A stretch of 64,000 nucleotides of DNA from Ramlibacter pallidus (GCF_015070875.1 NZ_JADDIV010000004.1:372001-436000), one strand, 5' to 3'; shown: positions 1 to 11,336, counted from the first letter of the stretch. Notes: generated by a model not told the origin, from the letters alone. Made by a program: numbers and translations.

Positions 1-24
1 GTACTCGAGTTGCTTGAGGTCCAT
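1..24 (-). CDS. LysR-family regulator, N-terminal 8 codons only (partial)
   Basis: Read on the minus strand from position 24, the first codons give M-D-L-K-Q-L-E-Y, the usual opening of a LysR-type regulator. The rest lies outside the window. It is divergent from the protocatechuate operon, the standard arrangement for LysR control of aromatic degradation genes, so it is probably the pathway activator. Only eight residues are visible, so the family assignment rests on that match, the divergent layout and the palindrome beside it. No ribosome-binding site is obvious upstream of its start. Confidence 0.6.
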
Positions 25-70
25 GAAGCGGTATAACTTGCTTTCGATTATGCCGAAGCGGCATAGCTGC
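25..70. promoter_or_regulatory. LysR-type operator region between the regulator and the pmd/lig operon
   Basis: A perfect palindrome, TATGCCG-AAG-CGGCATA, lies at 49-65 and contains the T-N11-A core (T51 to A63) typical of LysR recognition sites. A related half-site, GAAGCGGTATAAC at 25-37, repeats GAAGCGGCATAGC at 55-67 with a 30-bp offset, about three helical turns. That fits a recognition site plus an activation site. It sits directly upstream of the regulator start and about 57 bp before the first operon gene. Regulator binding is inferred. Confidence 0.6.
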
Positions 71-121
71 TAGTCGCGCGCTTCCCTGTCGCGGGCCGGG
101 TGCGGCGACCACAATCGCGCC

Positions 122-814
122 ATGACATCCCCCCTCCTGGGCATCTCCTCCATGGCCACCCGCCAGGTGCTGGGCGAACTCGCCCGCGCCTGGGAACAGC
201 GTTCCGGCCGCAAGGTGCAGGTGGAATCCGTCGGCGGCGTCGACGCGGCCAAGCGCGTGGCCGCCGGCGAGCGCTTCGACTTCGTGGTGCTCGCCGCCGA
301 TGCGATCGACAAGCTGGCGGCGTCCGGCCACGTGGTTGCCGGCAGCCGCGTGGACCTGGTCGATTCCGGCGTGGCCGTCGCCGTGAAGACCGGCCACCCG
401 CATCCGGACCTCTCCACCGAAGAAGCCTTGCGCACCGCCGTCACCGCCGCGGGCACCATCGGCTATTCGACCGGCCCGAGCGGCGTGGCCCTGATCCAGC
501 TGTTCCAGCGCTGGGGCATTGCGCAGGACCTGCAAAGCCGGCTGGTGCAGGCGCAGCCGGGCATCCCCGTCGGCGCGTTGGTCGCCCGCGGCGAAGTGGC
601 CCTGGGCTTCCAGCAACTGAGCGAGCTGATCCATCAGGAAGGCATCGACGTCGTCGGGCCGATGCCGGCGGCCGTGCAGATCACCACCACCTTCTCCGGC
701 GCCGTGTGCGCCACCTCGACGCAGGCCGAAGCCGTGCGCGAGATGCTGGCCTTCATGGCCTCGCCCGAAGCCGAAGCCGCCAAGCGCCGCAACGGCATGG
801 AACCCGCTGCCTGA
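122..814 (+). CDS. ModA-like periplasmic-binding-fold protein without signal peptide
   Basis: The 230-residue protein resembles molybdate-type (ModA) and other type II periplasmic binding proteins: an early S-S-M-A-T-R anion-loop-like segment, the [20 protein letters not shown] region, and a GYSTGPSG phosphate-loop-like stretch near residue 118. It begins directly at the mature domain. An in-frame stop at 71-73 with no alternative start between rules out a missed signal peptide, so the product should be cytoplasmic, or it is a stripped binding protein. It is the first gene of the protocatechuate operon, where Comamonas carries pmdU/pmdK. Its ligand and role are unknown; transport without export seems unlikely. 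Confidence 0.7.
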   Translation: MTSPLLGISSMATRQVLGELARAWEQRSGRKVQVESVGGVDAAKRVAAGERFDFVVLAADAIDKLAASGHVVAGSRVDLVDSGVAVAVKTGHPHPDLSTEEALRTAVTAAGTIGYSTGPSGVALIQLFQRWGIAQDLQSRLVQAQPGIPVGALVARGEVALGFQQLSELIHQEGIDVVGPMPAAVQITTTFSGAVCATSTQAEAVREMLAFMASPEAEAAKRRNGMEPAA

Positions 815-857
815 TTTCCCCGCCGTTCGCGGCCACCGTCCCCTCCTGGAAGACTTC

Positions 858-1892
858 ATGAGCCTGATCATCGATTGCCACGGCCACTACACCACCGCCC
901 CGAAGCAGCTGGAGGAGTGGCGCAACAAGCAGATCGCCGGCATCAAGGACCCGTCCGTGATGCCGAAGCCCGCGGAGCTGAAGATCAGCGACGACGACAT
1001 CCGCGAGACCATCGTCAACAACCAGCTCCGCCTGATGAAGGAACGCGGCAACGACCTGACGCTGTTCTCGCCGCGCGCGAGCTTCATGGCGCACCACATC
1101 GGCGACTTCCAGGTCTCCAGCACCTGGGCGGCCATCTGCAACGAGCTCTGCTTCCGCGTGAGCCAGCTGTTCCCCGAGCACTTCGTGCCGGTGGCCATGC
1201 TGCCGCAGTCGCCCGGAGTGGACCCGAAGACCTGCATCCCCGAACTCGTGAAGTGCGTGGAGCAGTACGGTTGCGTGGGCATCAACCTGAACCCGGACCC
1301 GTCGGGCGGCCACTGGAAGGAGCCGCCGCTGACGGACCGGCACTGGTACCCCATCTACGAGAAGATGGTGGAGTACGACATCCCCGCGATGATCCACGTC
1401 AGCACCAGCTGCAACCCGGCCTTCCACACCACCGGCGCGCACTACCTGAACGCGGACACCACCGCCTTCATGCAGCTGATCCAGGGTGACCTGTTCAAGG
1501 ACTTCCCGACGCTGCGCTTCCTGATCCCGCACGGCGGCGGCGCGGTGCCCTACCACTGGGGCCGCTTCCGTGGCCTGGCGCAGGAGATGAAGCGCCCGCT
1601 GTTGGACACGCACGTGATGAACAACGTGTTCTTCGATACCTGCGTGTACCACCAGCCCGGCATCGACCTGCTGAACACCGTGATCCCGGTGAAGAACGTG
1701 CTGTTCGCCTCCGAGATGATCGGCGCCGTCCGCGGCATCGACCCGACCACCGGCCACTACTACGACGACACGAAGAAGTACATCGACGCCTCGAAGATCC
1801 TGTCCCCCGAGGACAAGCACCAGATCTTCGAAGCCAATACCCGCCGTGTCTTCCCGCGCCTCGACGCGCGCCTCAAGCAGCAAGGACGCTGA
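858..1892 (+). CDS. ligJ: 4-oxalomesaconate hydratase (LigJ / PmdE)
   Basis: This 344-residue metal-dependent amidohydrolase-superfamily enzyme hydrates 4-oxalomesaconate to 4-carboxy-4-hydroxy-2-oxoadipate in the protocatechuate 4,5-cleavage pathway. The metal motif H8-G-H10 follows the first strand; further histidines occur in IHVSTSCNP and [10 protein letters not shown], and an acidic residue follows in [14 protein letters not shown]. The length and the HGHYTTAP start match the LigJ group rather than LigI. It lies 43 bp after the ModA-like gene and 2 bp before ligK, in the pmdE-F-D order of Comamonas, which supports the assignment. A GGAAG Shine-Dalgarno precedes the ATG. Confidence 0.92.
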   Translation: MSLIIDCHGHYTTAPKQLEEWRNKQIAGIKDPSVMPKPAELKISDDDIRETIVNNQLRLMKERGNDLTLFSPRASFMAHHIGDFQVSSTWAAICNELCFRVSQLFPEHFVPVAMLPQSPGVDPKTCIPELVKCVEQYGCVGINLNPDPSGGHWKEPPLTDRHWYPIYEKMVEYDIPAMIHVSTSCNPAFHTTGAHYLNADTTAFMQLIQGDLFKDFPTLRFLIPHGGGAVPYHWGRFRGLAQEMKRPLLDTHVMNNVFFDTCVYHQPGIDLLNTVIPVKNVLFASEMIGAVRGIDPTTGHYYDDTKKYIDASKILSPEDKHQIFEANTRRVFPRLDARLKQQGR

Positions 1893-1894
1893 AC

Positions 1895-2578
1895 ATGTAC
1901 GAACTGGGTGTCGTCTACCGCAACATCAAGCGGACGGACAAGGAAACCGCCGACGCGCTGGCGAAGTTCGGCTCCGCCACCGTGCACGAGGCCATGGGGC
2001 GCGTGGGCCTGATGAAGCCGTACATGCGGCCGATCTACGCGGGCGCACAGATCTCCGGCACCGCTGTCACGGTGCTCGTGCACCCCGGCGACAACTGGAT
2101 GATGCACGTCGTCGCCGAGCAGATCCAGCCGGGCGACATCGTGGTGGCGGCCTGCACCTCCGAGAACACCGATGGCTTCTTCGGCGACCTGCTGGCCACC
2201 TCGTTCCAGGCGCGCGGCGCCCGCGGCCTGGTGATCGACGCCGGCTGCCGCGACGTGAAGACGCTGACCGAGATGGGCTTCCCGGTGTGGAGCCGCGCGA
2301 TCAGCTCCAAGGGCACGATCAAGGCGACGCTGGGCTCGGTGAACATCCCCGTGGTCTGCGCCGGCGCCTGGGTGACGCCGGGCGACGTGATCGTGGCCGA
2401 CGACGACGGCGTGGTCTGCGTGCCCGCCGCCATGGCGAAGAAGACCCTGGAAGCCGCCGCCGCGCGCGAAGCCAACGAGGGCGCCAAGCGCGAGAAGCTC
2501 GCCTCCGGCGTGCTGGGGCTGGACATGTACAACATGCGCGAGCCGCTGGCGAAGGCCGGGCTGCGCTACATCGACTGA
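1895..2578 (+). CDS. ligK: 4-carboxy-4-hydroxy-2-oxoadipate aldolase / oxaloacetate decarboxylase (LigK / PmdF)
   Basis: The 227-residue protein belongs to the RraA-like class II aldolase family. It cleaves 4-carboxy-4-hydroxy-2-oxoadipate to pyruvate and oxaloacetate, the last step of the pathway, and family members also decarboxylate oxaloacetate. The diagnostic Arg-Asp pair sits in [14 protein letters not shown] and the C-terminal [11 protein letters not shown] segment is typical. It starts 2 bp after ligJ and ends 4 bp before ligI, so translation is probably coupled. Confidence 0.93.
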   Translation: MYELGVVYRNIKRTDKETADALAKFGSATVHEAMGRVGLMKPYMRPIYAGAQISGTAVTVLVHPGDNWMMHVVAEQIQPGDIVVAACTSENTDGFFGDLLATSFQARGARGLVIDAGCRDVKTLTEMGFPVWSRAISSKGTIKATLGSVNIPVVCAGAWVTPGDVIVADDDGVVCVPAAMAKKTLEAAAAREANEGAKREKLASGVLGLDMYNMREPLAKAGLRYID

Positions 2579-2582
2579 GGCC

Positions 2583-3515
2583 ATGACCAAACCCACCTCC
2601 GGCGGCTTCACCAAGACGGGCGACTGGCTCGACTGGTACTCCAACCCCAGCAAGCCGCGCTTCCAGCTGCCGCCCAACGCCGTCGACGCGCACTGCCACG
2701 TCTTCGGCCCCGGCGAAGTGTTCCCCTACGCCCCCGAGCGCAAGTACACGCCCTGCGACGCCAGCGCGGACCAGCTCTTCGCCCTGCGCGACCACCTGGG
2801 CTTCGCCAAGAACGTCGTGGTGCAGGCCACCTGCCATGGCGCCGACAACAGCGCCATGCTCGACGTGCTCAAGCGCTCCAACGGCAAGGCCCGCGGCATC
2901 GCCACCGTGCGCCGCAGCATCAGCGACAACGAGCTGCAGGACATGCATGCCGCCGGCGTGCGCGGCGTGCGCTTCAACTTCGTCAAGCGGCTGGTGGACT
3001 TTACGCCCAAGGACGAACTGATGGAGATCGCCTCGCGCATCGCGCCGCTGGGCTGGCAGGTCGTCATCTACTTCGAGTCCGTCGACCTGCCGGAGCTGTG
3101 GGACTTCTTCACTGCGCTGCCGACCACCGTGGTGGTCGACCACATGGGCCGCCCCGACGTGACCAAGCCGGTGGGCGGGCCCGAGTTCGAACTGTTCCTG
3201 AAGTTCATGCGCCAGCACGAGAACGTGTGGAGCAAGGTGAGTTGCCCCGAACGCTTGTCCGTGTCCGGCCCGCCGGCGTTGAACGGGGAGCAGCACGCCT
3301 ACCGCGACGTGGTGCCCTTCGCCCGCAAGGTCGTCGAGAACTTCCCCGACCGCGTGCTGTGGGGCACCGACTGGCCGCACCCGAACCTGAAGAACCACAT
3401 GCCGGACGACGGCCTGCTGGTCGACTTCATCCCCGAGATCGCGACCACGAAGGAACTGCAGCAGAAGCTGCTGGTGGACAACCCCAACCGGATGTACTGG
3501 CCCGAGGAGAAGTGA
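2583..3515 (+). CDS. ligI: 2-pyrone-4,6-dicarboxylate hydrolase (LigI / PmdD)
   Basis: This 310-residue amidohydrolase opens the lactone ring of 2-pyrone-4,6-dicarboxylate to give 4-oxalomesaconate. The metal motif is DAHCHVFGP; the family-typical YAPERKYTP, VVDHMGRPD and the C-terminal GTDWPHPN are all present. LigI is unusual in the superfamily in working without a bound metal, so the histidines need not imply zinc. The stop codon overlaps the start of the following esterase by one base (TGATG). Confidence 0.93.
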   Translation: MTKPTSGGFTKTGDWLDWYSNPSKPRFQLPPNAVDAHCHVFGPGEVFPYAPERKYTPCDASADQLFALRDHLGFAKNVVVQATCHGADNSAMLDVLKRSNGKARGIATVRRSISDNELQDMHAAGVRGVRFNFVKRLVDFTPKDELMEIASRIAPLGWQVVIYFESVDLPELWDFFTALPTTVVVDHMGRPDVTKPVGGPEFELFLKFMRQHENVWSKVSCPERLSVSGPPALNGEQHAYRDVVPFARKVVENFPDRVLWGTDWPHPNLKNHMPDDGLLVDFIPEIATTKELQQKLLVDNPNRMYWPEEK

Positions 3516-5197
3516 TGACCGCCCTGCGCCGCGCCTTGCTCGCTTCCGCCGCCGCCGCTTTGCTGGCGGGCTGTGCCACGCCCGGCGGGACGCCCATCCC
3601 GCCGCTGAAGCAGGACAACTGCACGGCGATGCAGGGCACGCGCATCGCGCCCTCGGCCATCGGCCTGCCCAGCGGCGCCGCGACGATCGACTCCGCGACG
3701 ATGGTCGCAGCCAGTGACCTGGCCGTCGCGGAGCGTGGCGCCACCCCCGCCGGCATGATCACGCCGGCGCTGCCGGCCCACTGCAAGGTGCTGGGCCGCA
3801 TCGCGCCGGTGGACCCGCAGGCGCCCGCGATCCACTTCCAGGTGAACCTGCCCGTGCAGTGGAACGGCCGCTCGGTGCAGTACGGCGGCGGCGGCTTCAA
3901 CGGCGTGCTGATCACCGGCACGGCGCTGGTGCCCGCGGCCCGCTACGACCAGCCCGTGCCGCTGGCCCGCGGCTACGTCACCTACGGCACCGACTCGGGC
4001 CACCAGAACCAGCCGGGCCAGCCGCCGCAAACCTTCGCCCTGAACGACGAGGCGCTGGTGAACTTCGCCCATGCCTCGTACAAGAAGGTGCGCGACGTCG
4101 CCGTGGCGGTGATGCGGCAGGCCTACGGCCGCGACCCGCAGAAGCTGTACTTCGTCGGCAGCTCCGAGGGTGGCCGCGAGGGCGTGATGATGGCGCAGCG
4201 CTACCCCCAGGACTTCGACGGCATCCTGAGCCGCGTGCCGGTGCTGAACTGGACCGGCCTGCAGCACGCCGGCCTGCGCGACGGCCTGGCGATCACGGGC
4301 GACGCCTGGCTGTCGCCCGCGCACGTGAAGCTGGTGCACGACGCCGTGCTGGCCTCCTGCGACGGCGCCGACGGCCTGACCGACAGCGTCGTCTCCAACC
4401 CGGTGGGCTGCCGCGAACGCTTCAACGTCGAACTCCTGCGCTGCTCCGCCACCACCGGACCGACCTGCCTGAACGACGCGCAGATCCGCGCCGTGAAGAC
4501 CCTGCATGCGCCGCTGGACCTGCCGGCGGAGATCGCCCACGGCGTGCGCCAGTACCCGGGCCGCGGCCCGAGCGGCGAGAACACGCGCTCCTTCGGCCCC
4601 ACCGGCGGCTGGCAGTCGTGGTGGACCGGCACGCAGGCGCCGGCCTTCCCGCCGGTGCAGGCCAACGGCATCGCCTGGTTCTACGGCGCCGGCGCCATCC
4701 AGTACTTCTATGCCCGCAACCCGCAGGCGGACCTGCGCAGCTACCGCATCCAGGACCACCTGCCGCGCGTGCGCGAAGTCTCGGCGCTGATGGATGCGAC
4801 CAACCCGGACCTGTCCGCCTTCCAGGCGCGCGGCGGCAAGCTGATCCTGCTGGAGAACATGGCCGACTACGCGCAGAGCCCGTACGCCGGCATCGCGTAC
4901 TTCCAGTCCGTGCAGCAGCGCCTGGGCGCCGACAACGTGCGCCGCTTCGCCCGCCTGTACACCGCGCCCGGCGTCGACCACGTCGGCACCGGCGCCCCCG
5001 GCAACGCCGAACTGTTCCCCGCGCTGGTCGACTGGGTGGAGCAGGGCCGCGAACCCGCGGGCCTGCAACTGGTCGAACAGGAAGGCAGGCCGCCGTTCGC
5101 CGTGACGCGCGCGCGCCCGCTGTGCGAATGGCCCACGTGGCCCCGGTACAAGGGGGGCGACCCCAACGCCGCGGCCAGCTTCGAGTGCACCCGATAG
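3515..5197 (+). CDS. Tannase / feruloyl esterase / MHETase-family lipoprotein
   Basis: The 560-residue product begins MTALRRALLASAAAALLAGC, a lipoprotein signal with lipobox LAGC (lipidated Cys20), so it is probably outer-membrane or periplasmic. The tannase-family core is clear: VQYGGGGFNG, GYVTYGTDSGH, nucleophile Ser217 in GSSEGG, Asp451, His489, and the calcium-site segment between Cys282 and Cys299. The family usually has a disulfide joining Cys-Ser of the nucleophile motif to His-Cys; here both partners are replaced (Ser216, Val490). The start overlaps the ligI stop. The gene is inserted between pmdD and pmdA, so the substrate is probably an ester releasing protocatechuate or a precursor. 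The substrate is inferred. Confidence 0.85.
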   Translation: MTALRRALLASAAAALLAGCATPGGTPIPPLKQDNCTAMQGTRIAPSAIGLPSGAATIDSATMVAASDLAVAERGATPAGMITPALPAHCKVLGRIAPVDPQAPAIHFQVNLPVQWNGRSVQYGGGGFNGVLITGTALVPAARYDQPVPLARGYVTYGTDSGHQNQPGQPPQTFALNDEALVNFAHASYKKVRDVAVAVMRQAYGRDPQKLYFVGSSEGGREGVMMAQRYPQDFDGILSRVPVLNWTGLQHAGLRDGLAITGDAWLSPAHVKLVHDAVLASCDGADGLTDSVVSNPVGCRERFNVELLRCSATTGPTCLNDAQIRAVKTLHAPLDLPAEIAHGVRQYPGRGPSGENTRSFGPTGGWQSWWTGTQAPAFPPVQANGIAWFYGAGAIQYFYARNPQADLRSYRIQDHLPRVREVSALMDATNPDLSAFQARGGKLILLENMADYAQSPYAGIAYFQSVQQRLGADNVRRFARLYTAPGVDHVGTGAPGNAELFPALVDWVEQGREPAGLQLVEQEGRPPFAVTRARPLCEWPTWPRYKGGDPNAAASFECTR

Positions 5198-7416
<2,219 letters not shown>

Positions 7417-7436
7417 ATCGCTCCTGCGAAGGTTGG

Positions 7437-7470
7437 AAATGGGCGCTACTGGGTAGCGCCCATTTTTCTT
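7437..7470 (+). terminator. Rho-independent terminator of the lig/pmd operon
   Basis: A perfect 13-bp stem (7437-7449 with 7453-7465, core ATGGGCGCTAC) with a 3-nt TGG loop is followed by a T-rich run. It lies 20 bp after the ligC stop and marks both the end of the catabolic operon and the left edge of the lower-GC island. Confidence 0.92.
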
Positions 7471-7505
7471 GGCGGATGTCTGCTTTGGGGCGGGAGCAGT
7501 CATCC
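7470..7505. repeat. Imperfect palindromic dispersed repeat at the left island border
   Basis: The arms CGGATG-T-CTGCT (7473-7484) and AGCAG-T-CATCCG (7494-7505) pair over 11 of 12 positions. The left part TGGCGGATGTCTGCT recurs with one difference at 16474-16488, where the lower-GC segment ends, and a related element lies at 15582-15645. This looks like a small repeat family rather than a transposon end; no transposase or integrase is nearby. Confidence 0.55.
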
Positions 7506-7630
7506 GGTGCACTTGGCGCGCGCGTGGCTGCTTTGCAGCGATTGCGGTCGCTGGTGGGCGCCAGGACGGGCATGCCCGGCGTGATGCCGCGCACAAGAGC
7601 CTGACAGCGGATCGCGCCGGGACGCCTCGA

Positions 7631-7649
7631 GTTCCGTAGAAGTCGGAAC
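7631..7649. promoter_or_regulatory. Inverted repeat upstream of the STAND gene
   Basis: GTTCCG and CGGAAC are separated by seven bases, 64 bp before the start of the 942-residue protein. It could be an operator or a short hairpin. The remaining sequence between 7506 and 7712 shows nothing else I can assign. Confidence 0.3.
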
Positions 7650-7712
7650 GCATCGGAAGGGACCGATCATGAAATACTGTTACAGGTTTCAACTTTTCCG
7701 TCCGCCATCCTC

Positions 7713-10541
7713 ATGGTCATTCTGGATCCAGCCCAGCTTGTCAGGATCGAAGCCGTTCATCGAGGCTTCATGTACCAGCACCTCTTCGCCGCTGGTTGCC
7801 TGCTTTCCGCTCAAGGCTCGGACCTCAGGGCAATCAGAGTCGAGCTGGACGAAGACATCGAACTGCAGTTCTCATCTCTGGCGGTCTATGTGCAAGTCAA
7901 GACGCGTAACCGTCCATTGATTCAGTCCGACATTGGGGACGCATTGGAGCGATTTGCCACGTTGCGACAGGAGCACATCTCCGGGCGAAGAGCCGGTGAT
8001 GCACAGTTTGTCGTTGTTTCGAATCAACCACCCGGTGAAGTATTGGCGCGGGCGCTTGCCGAAAGGGACCTGAACTACGATTCTTTGGAATGGCCGGGCG
8101 GCCGCATCGGACCTCAAGCTCCAGGCCTACCGCCTGCGTGGCGAGACATCGCGAGTGCGGTCGCCTGGTGCACGACGGCTGCAGAACAGTTGCCACTGCG
8201 AACAATCGCAGCCGAAACGCTGGTGTGGAAGCTAGCCGCAAATGTGGCGCTTGCGTCCAGCGGGACATGGCCCTATGGCGACCATCAGTTTCTTGCGGAA
8301 GGCCTGCCGGCCCTCTTCGAGCAGTTCGCACGCCAACTGCACGATTTTCCTGAGCTGTTGCTTCACTACAGGCCGCACCAGAACGAGCCGGCGATTGAAT
8401 CGACCGAGTACGTTCGGGTCGTCTGCGGCTTTTCGGGGGCAGGTAAGACGTCTTGGGCGGCACAGACCGCCGCGCACTCCGGAAATGCGTGCGCCTACTA
8501 CGACGCAGGAGACACTGCTCCCGCTGCCCTGCCATCGGCCCTGGTGCGGGAGTGCGCCGCCCAGTTGGCAGGTTCGATGGCTCTGGAGAGGGTTCTACTT
8601 CCCGGTGCCAGCGGCCTTGAATCGCTTCGCGCCTTGGACCAGGCATTGCAGGAGAAAGGCAGCTCTCCCATTCTGGTGATCGACAACGCCCACGCCTTGC
8701 CATCGACGGCGTTGGAGCAGGTCGCTAGGAATACGTCGAGCATCCGCCTCGTGTTGCTCGGCCACCCCGGACGCACGGTGGCCGAGCTGGAAGCATTGCA
8801 GGGCATTCGACGTGAAGACCTTCGCGGCTGGTCTGTCGAGGATGTGGCGGCCGAAGCCGCAGCGCTTGGTTGCATCGGCACCATCGAAGGAATGGAGCAT
8901 CTGCGCGTCCTGACGGGAGGCTATCCGTTGTTCGTGCAAAGCGCTGCTCGCTTGGCCGCGTCGGAGCACAACGGCAGCATTGACGACTTTGTGCATTCAC
9001 TAGAACGAGGCCTCCACGGCGCAGTCACTGCCCAGGAGGTGATTCTGGAGCGAGTCTTCGACAGCTTGCCGCTTCAACAGCAGCAGGCAGCCTGCGCCCT
9101 CAGCTTTTCTGAGGTTCCCCTATCCCGCGCGGAGATGCTCAAGCTTTTGAGGGCATGCCTAGACATGGATGAAGTGGGCGCCGCCAGTGTAGTGAGGCAG
9201 CTCAAGATACTGGGTTTGGCGCAAAGCGTCGGGGGCGATCGTGCTCGCATCCATGATGCTGTTCGTACCTTTGGCAAAATTCGATCTAGCGATCTACCAG
9301 TGCTCGAGGCACGGGCACTGCAAGAGCTGTCCGAGATCATTCTGCAATCCCTGCAGGAGCATCGAGATTTCGGTCGAATCGTTTTTTGGGCGAGACTGCT
9401 TTCTGCCCGTAATCATCTCGAGCCCCTGATCGAGCTGATGGGGGAAGAGATATTCCATGAGATGGGCGTCATTCCTGAAGTCTCGTTTGCTCTCGAACAA
9501 GCATTGGCTTCGGGGAGGTTGGAACCCGAGCAGCAGTTCTGGGCTTACGATGGGTTGATCTTCTCGGCGCTAAAACACGGAGTGCGGGAGCAAGCCGACA
9601 AGATAGTTGAGTGGCTGGCAGCATGTGAACGCGTCGTTGAGCAATTCGGTCTTTCGCCAACGCATCGAGCTCGGCTCTGGATGAAGCGCATGAATCTTGC
9701 GGGCGTGCTGCGCGATGAAGACGGCGTGATGGCCGCCCTTGAGCAGGCCTCCCGCGACATGCCCGATCTAAAGGGCCATCAACGCATACTGGCCTACAAC
9801 GCCGCTGCGGCTCTCTTTTCCATTGGCTCGCACCATGTTGCTGAGCAGGTTGTCTCCGGTGTTATTGACGAGTACTACGAAGTGCTCGGCATTTCCCCGG
9901 AGCAGGTCATGGGCCTGAGGCAAGCGGAGCTTTGGGAGGCCATCGACAAGCCATCGCTTGACATCGATGACGTCAAGCATCTCGCCGATGCACTTGAACT
10001 CCTCGCAAAGATTGGTAGAAAGACGGGGCAGAGAGTGCCGCTCGCGCGAATTCATGCCATGCGGTTTTATGAGATCGCTGGCGCCCTTGACTCCTATGTG
10101 CGTGCCGGACTCGATGTCGCTGATGACTTCGTATGGGTGAATGACTTCCTGGGCGCTCGCAACATAATGGAGGACTTTGTCCTGCCGTTCATCCAGCGAC
10201 ACTCTATGGTCGGCAAGATGCTGGATGCACGCAGCTTATATGCGGTCATACTGGCCTATAGCGGTGAGTTCGACAACGCAGAATCGGAGATGCGGCGGCT
10301 TGAGCCTCTCATTGAGGGTGCGCCGGCGCCCATGCAGACCCAGCTCGCCGCGCAAAAGCGCCTTATTGCCGAAATTCGCGAGAAGGGGCCTCCCCCTCAG
10401 CGCAGACTGCCTGAGCGTGCCGGAGCTGCTCCGTTTGCGGCCCGAGTTGCGCCAATCGTTCGCCAGAGCGCGAAGGTGGGGCGCAACGATCCATGTCCTT
10501 GTGGCTCTGGCCTTAAATTCAAGAAGTGTCATGGCGTATGA
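7713..10541 (+). CDS. Putative antiphage STAND NTPase: Cap4-like nuclease, P-loop NTPase, helical sensor, SEC-C zinc motif
   Basis: The 942-residue protein is not a recognised named gene. Its N-terminus ([16 protein letters not shown], then acidic residues near 44-50 and QVKT at 61-64) resembles the Cap4/DUF4297-type PD-(D/E)xK nuclease. A Walker A motif (GFSGAGKTS, 239-247) and a Walker B-like LVIDNAH (321-327) mark a STAND-type NTPase. A long TPR-like helical region follows (about 480-900), and the last residues [17 protein letters not shown] form a SEC-C zinc site (C928, C930, C939, H940). Nuclease effector, NTPase switch and repeat sensor is the layout of Avs-type immune proteins. GC is visibly lower than in the neighbours, suggesting transfer. 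The start was chosen because the preceding ATG at 7669 is out of frame. Confidence 0.72.
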   Translation: MVILDPAQLVRIEAVHRGFMYQHLFAAGCLLSAQGSDLRAIRVELDEDIELQFSSLAVYVQVKTRNRPLIQSDIGDALERFATLRQEHISGRRAGDAQFVVVSNQPPGEVLARALAERDLNYDSLEWPGGRIGPQAPGLPPAWRDIASAVAWCTTAAEQLPLRTIAAETLVWKLAANVALASSGTWPYGDHQFLAEGLPALFEQFARQLHDFPELLLHYRPHQNEPAIESTEYVRVVCGFSGAGKTSWAAQTAAHSGNACAYYDAGDTAPAALPSALVRECAAQLAGSMALERVLLPGASGLESLRALDQALQEKGSSPILVIDNAHALPSTALEQVARNTSSIRLVLLGHPGRTVAELEALQGIRREDLRGWSVEDVAAEAAALGCIGTIEGMEHLRVLTGGYPLFVQSAARLAASEHNGSIDDFVHSLERGLHGAVTAQEVILERVFDSLPLQQQQAACALSFSEVPLSRAEMLKLLRACLDMDEVGAASVVRQLKILGLAQSVGGDRARIHDAVRTFGKIRSSDLPVLEARALQELSEIILQSLQEHRDFGRIVFWARLLSARNHLEPLIELMGEEIFHEMGVIPEVSFALEQALASGRLEPEQQFWAYDGLIFSALKHGVREQADKIVEWLAACERVVEQFGLSPTHRARLWMKRMNLAGVLRDEDGVMAALEQASRDMPDLKGHQRILAYNAAAALFSIGSHHVAEQVVSGVIDEYYEVLGISPEQVMGLRQAELWEAIDKPSLDIDDVKHLADALELLAKIGRKTGQRVPLARIHAMRFYEIAGALDSYVRAGLDVADDFVWVNDFLGARNIMEDFVLPFIQRHSMVGKMLDARSLYAVILAYSGEFDNAESEMRRLEPLIEGAPAPMQTQLAAQKRLIAEIREKGPPPQRRLPERAGAAPFAARVAPIVRQSAKVGRNDPCPCGSGLKFKKCHGV

Positions 10542-10781
10542 GCTCAGGACTGTGACGCGCATCGCGCTAGTGAAGCGCGCATTCCGTTCGAGCTGAGGCC
10601 TCCGACACGAGACGCAGTCGGCAAGAAGCACCGCTCTCTCAGCGGGAGCGGCGCGTACTGCTTTCACTTCAACGTCTGCAACTAGGAGCCTCTCAGCTTC
10701 TGGGCTCCACGCACGCCCGAAAGGGTTTGGCGATTAAGTCGACTAGAACGCTGAATGCTGAATGCTGCACTTTGATACAGT
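10542..10781. other. Gene-free spacer inside the island
   Basis: No intact coding region, promoter or convincing terminator is visible. A short repeat of GCTGAAT/GAATGCTG units lies at about 10750-10767. With the broken genes that follow, this opens a 544-bp stretch without an intact gene. Confidence 0.5.
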
Positions 10782-10793
10782 ATGGAGATTACG

Positions 10794-10908
10794 ATGAAGG
10801 GCTACTACACCGTTCGCGCTGAGGGCCTCTGGCTGCAGCCAATTCCAGCGGATAGCACTGGAAGCTGCGTTCGCTCGTGAGTTTGAGGCGACCCTTGGCG
10901 GAATGTAG
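10794..10908 (+). pseudogene. Frameshifted small gene remnant
   Basis: From ATG 10794 the reading MKGYYTVRAEGLWLQ looks protein-like but then runs into a stop. Shifting frame near 10840 (consistent with one extra C) continues as QFQRIALEAAFAREFEATLGGM and stops at 10906-10908. Together they would give a small protein of about 37 residues or a fragment. The function is unknown. The call depends on reading two frames as one gene. Confidence 0.4.
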
Positions 10909-11076
10909 CGGACGTCGGCGCTGTGCCTGACGGCTGCATCCGAGGGGGCAGACGCTGCCGCGCGAGCGTCCTTGCATGCCGCGAGCGAGGGGGCAGCAGC
11001 TGCGGTGCGCGCAGCGATGCAAGTGCCGGAAGGCTGTCGATTCGCGATTGGGGCTTGGCAGGCCACAGATCTCTGA
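10909..11076 (+). pseudogene. Start-less open fragment of a small alanine-rich protein
   Basis: The frame is the one in which the previous remnant ends. Codons from 10909 read with strongly coding character (LTAASEGADAAARASLHAA, then VRAAMQVPEGCRFAIGAWQ) to a TGA at 11074, but there is no ATG/GTG start with a ribosome-binding site. It probably belonged to a small gene broken upstream. Two AASEGA repeats are visible. No family recognised. Confidence 0.35.
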
Positions 11077-11085
11077 GAGGAGCGC

Positions 11086-11318
11086 GTGGGCAATCAGGAA
11101 CTTCAGTCGATTCGGGACAAACTGGCCGGATCCGATGCGCGATGCGAAGCGATTATGGCCCTGCTGGGCGACAAGAGGCACTTGTCGCGAGAGGATCGCC
11201 CCCATGTGGAGGAGCTTTATCAGTCGTTGAAAGACGACTTGAAGCAGGCCGTCGCCGTCGCCTCTACGACGCGCAGATCGAGTTTGCACACTTCATGTCC
11301 AAGCTCGAAGACGCGTAG
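11086..11318 (+). pseudogene. Small hydrophilic helical protein gene with internal frameshift
   Basis: A GTG start with Shine-Dalgarno GAGAGGAG opens MGNQELQSIRDKLAGSDARC and continues as a charged helix to about residue 57 (REDRPHVEELYQSLKDDLKQ). Around 11250-11265, within a GCCGTCGCCGTCGCC repeat, the convincing reading moves to the next frame, giving DAQIEFAHFMSKLEDA and a TAG at 11316-11318. Left unshifted, the frame ends in a low-quality tail at 11340 that runs 4 bases into the next gene. Slippage in the hexamer repeat is the likely cause. Function unknown. Confidence 0.45.
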
Positions 11319-11336
11319 GTACACGAGGGTCATTGC

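Noticed and set aside
753-2677. Long open frames on the minus strand opposite ligJ, ligK and ligI
   Set aside because: They are shadows caused by high GC and third-position bias; the plus-strand proteins have clear families and metal motifs.
7669-7920. An 83-residue reading with a good ribosome-binding site (GAAGGGACC) just before the STAND gene
   Set aside because: It overlaps the conserved N-terminus of the large protein in another frame and has poor composition; possibly a leader peptide, but nothing supports it.
10743-11093. A 116-residue minus-strand open frame across the broken small genes
   Set aside because: The plus-strand fragments are more protein-like and the minus frame lacks a ribosome-binding site.
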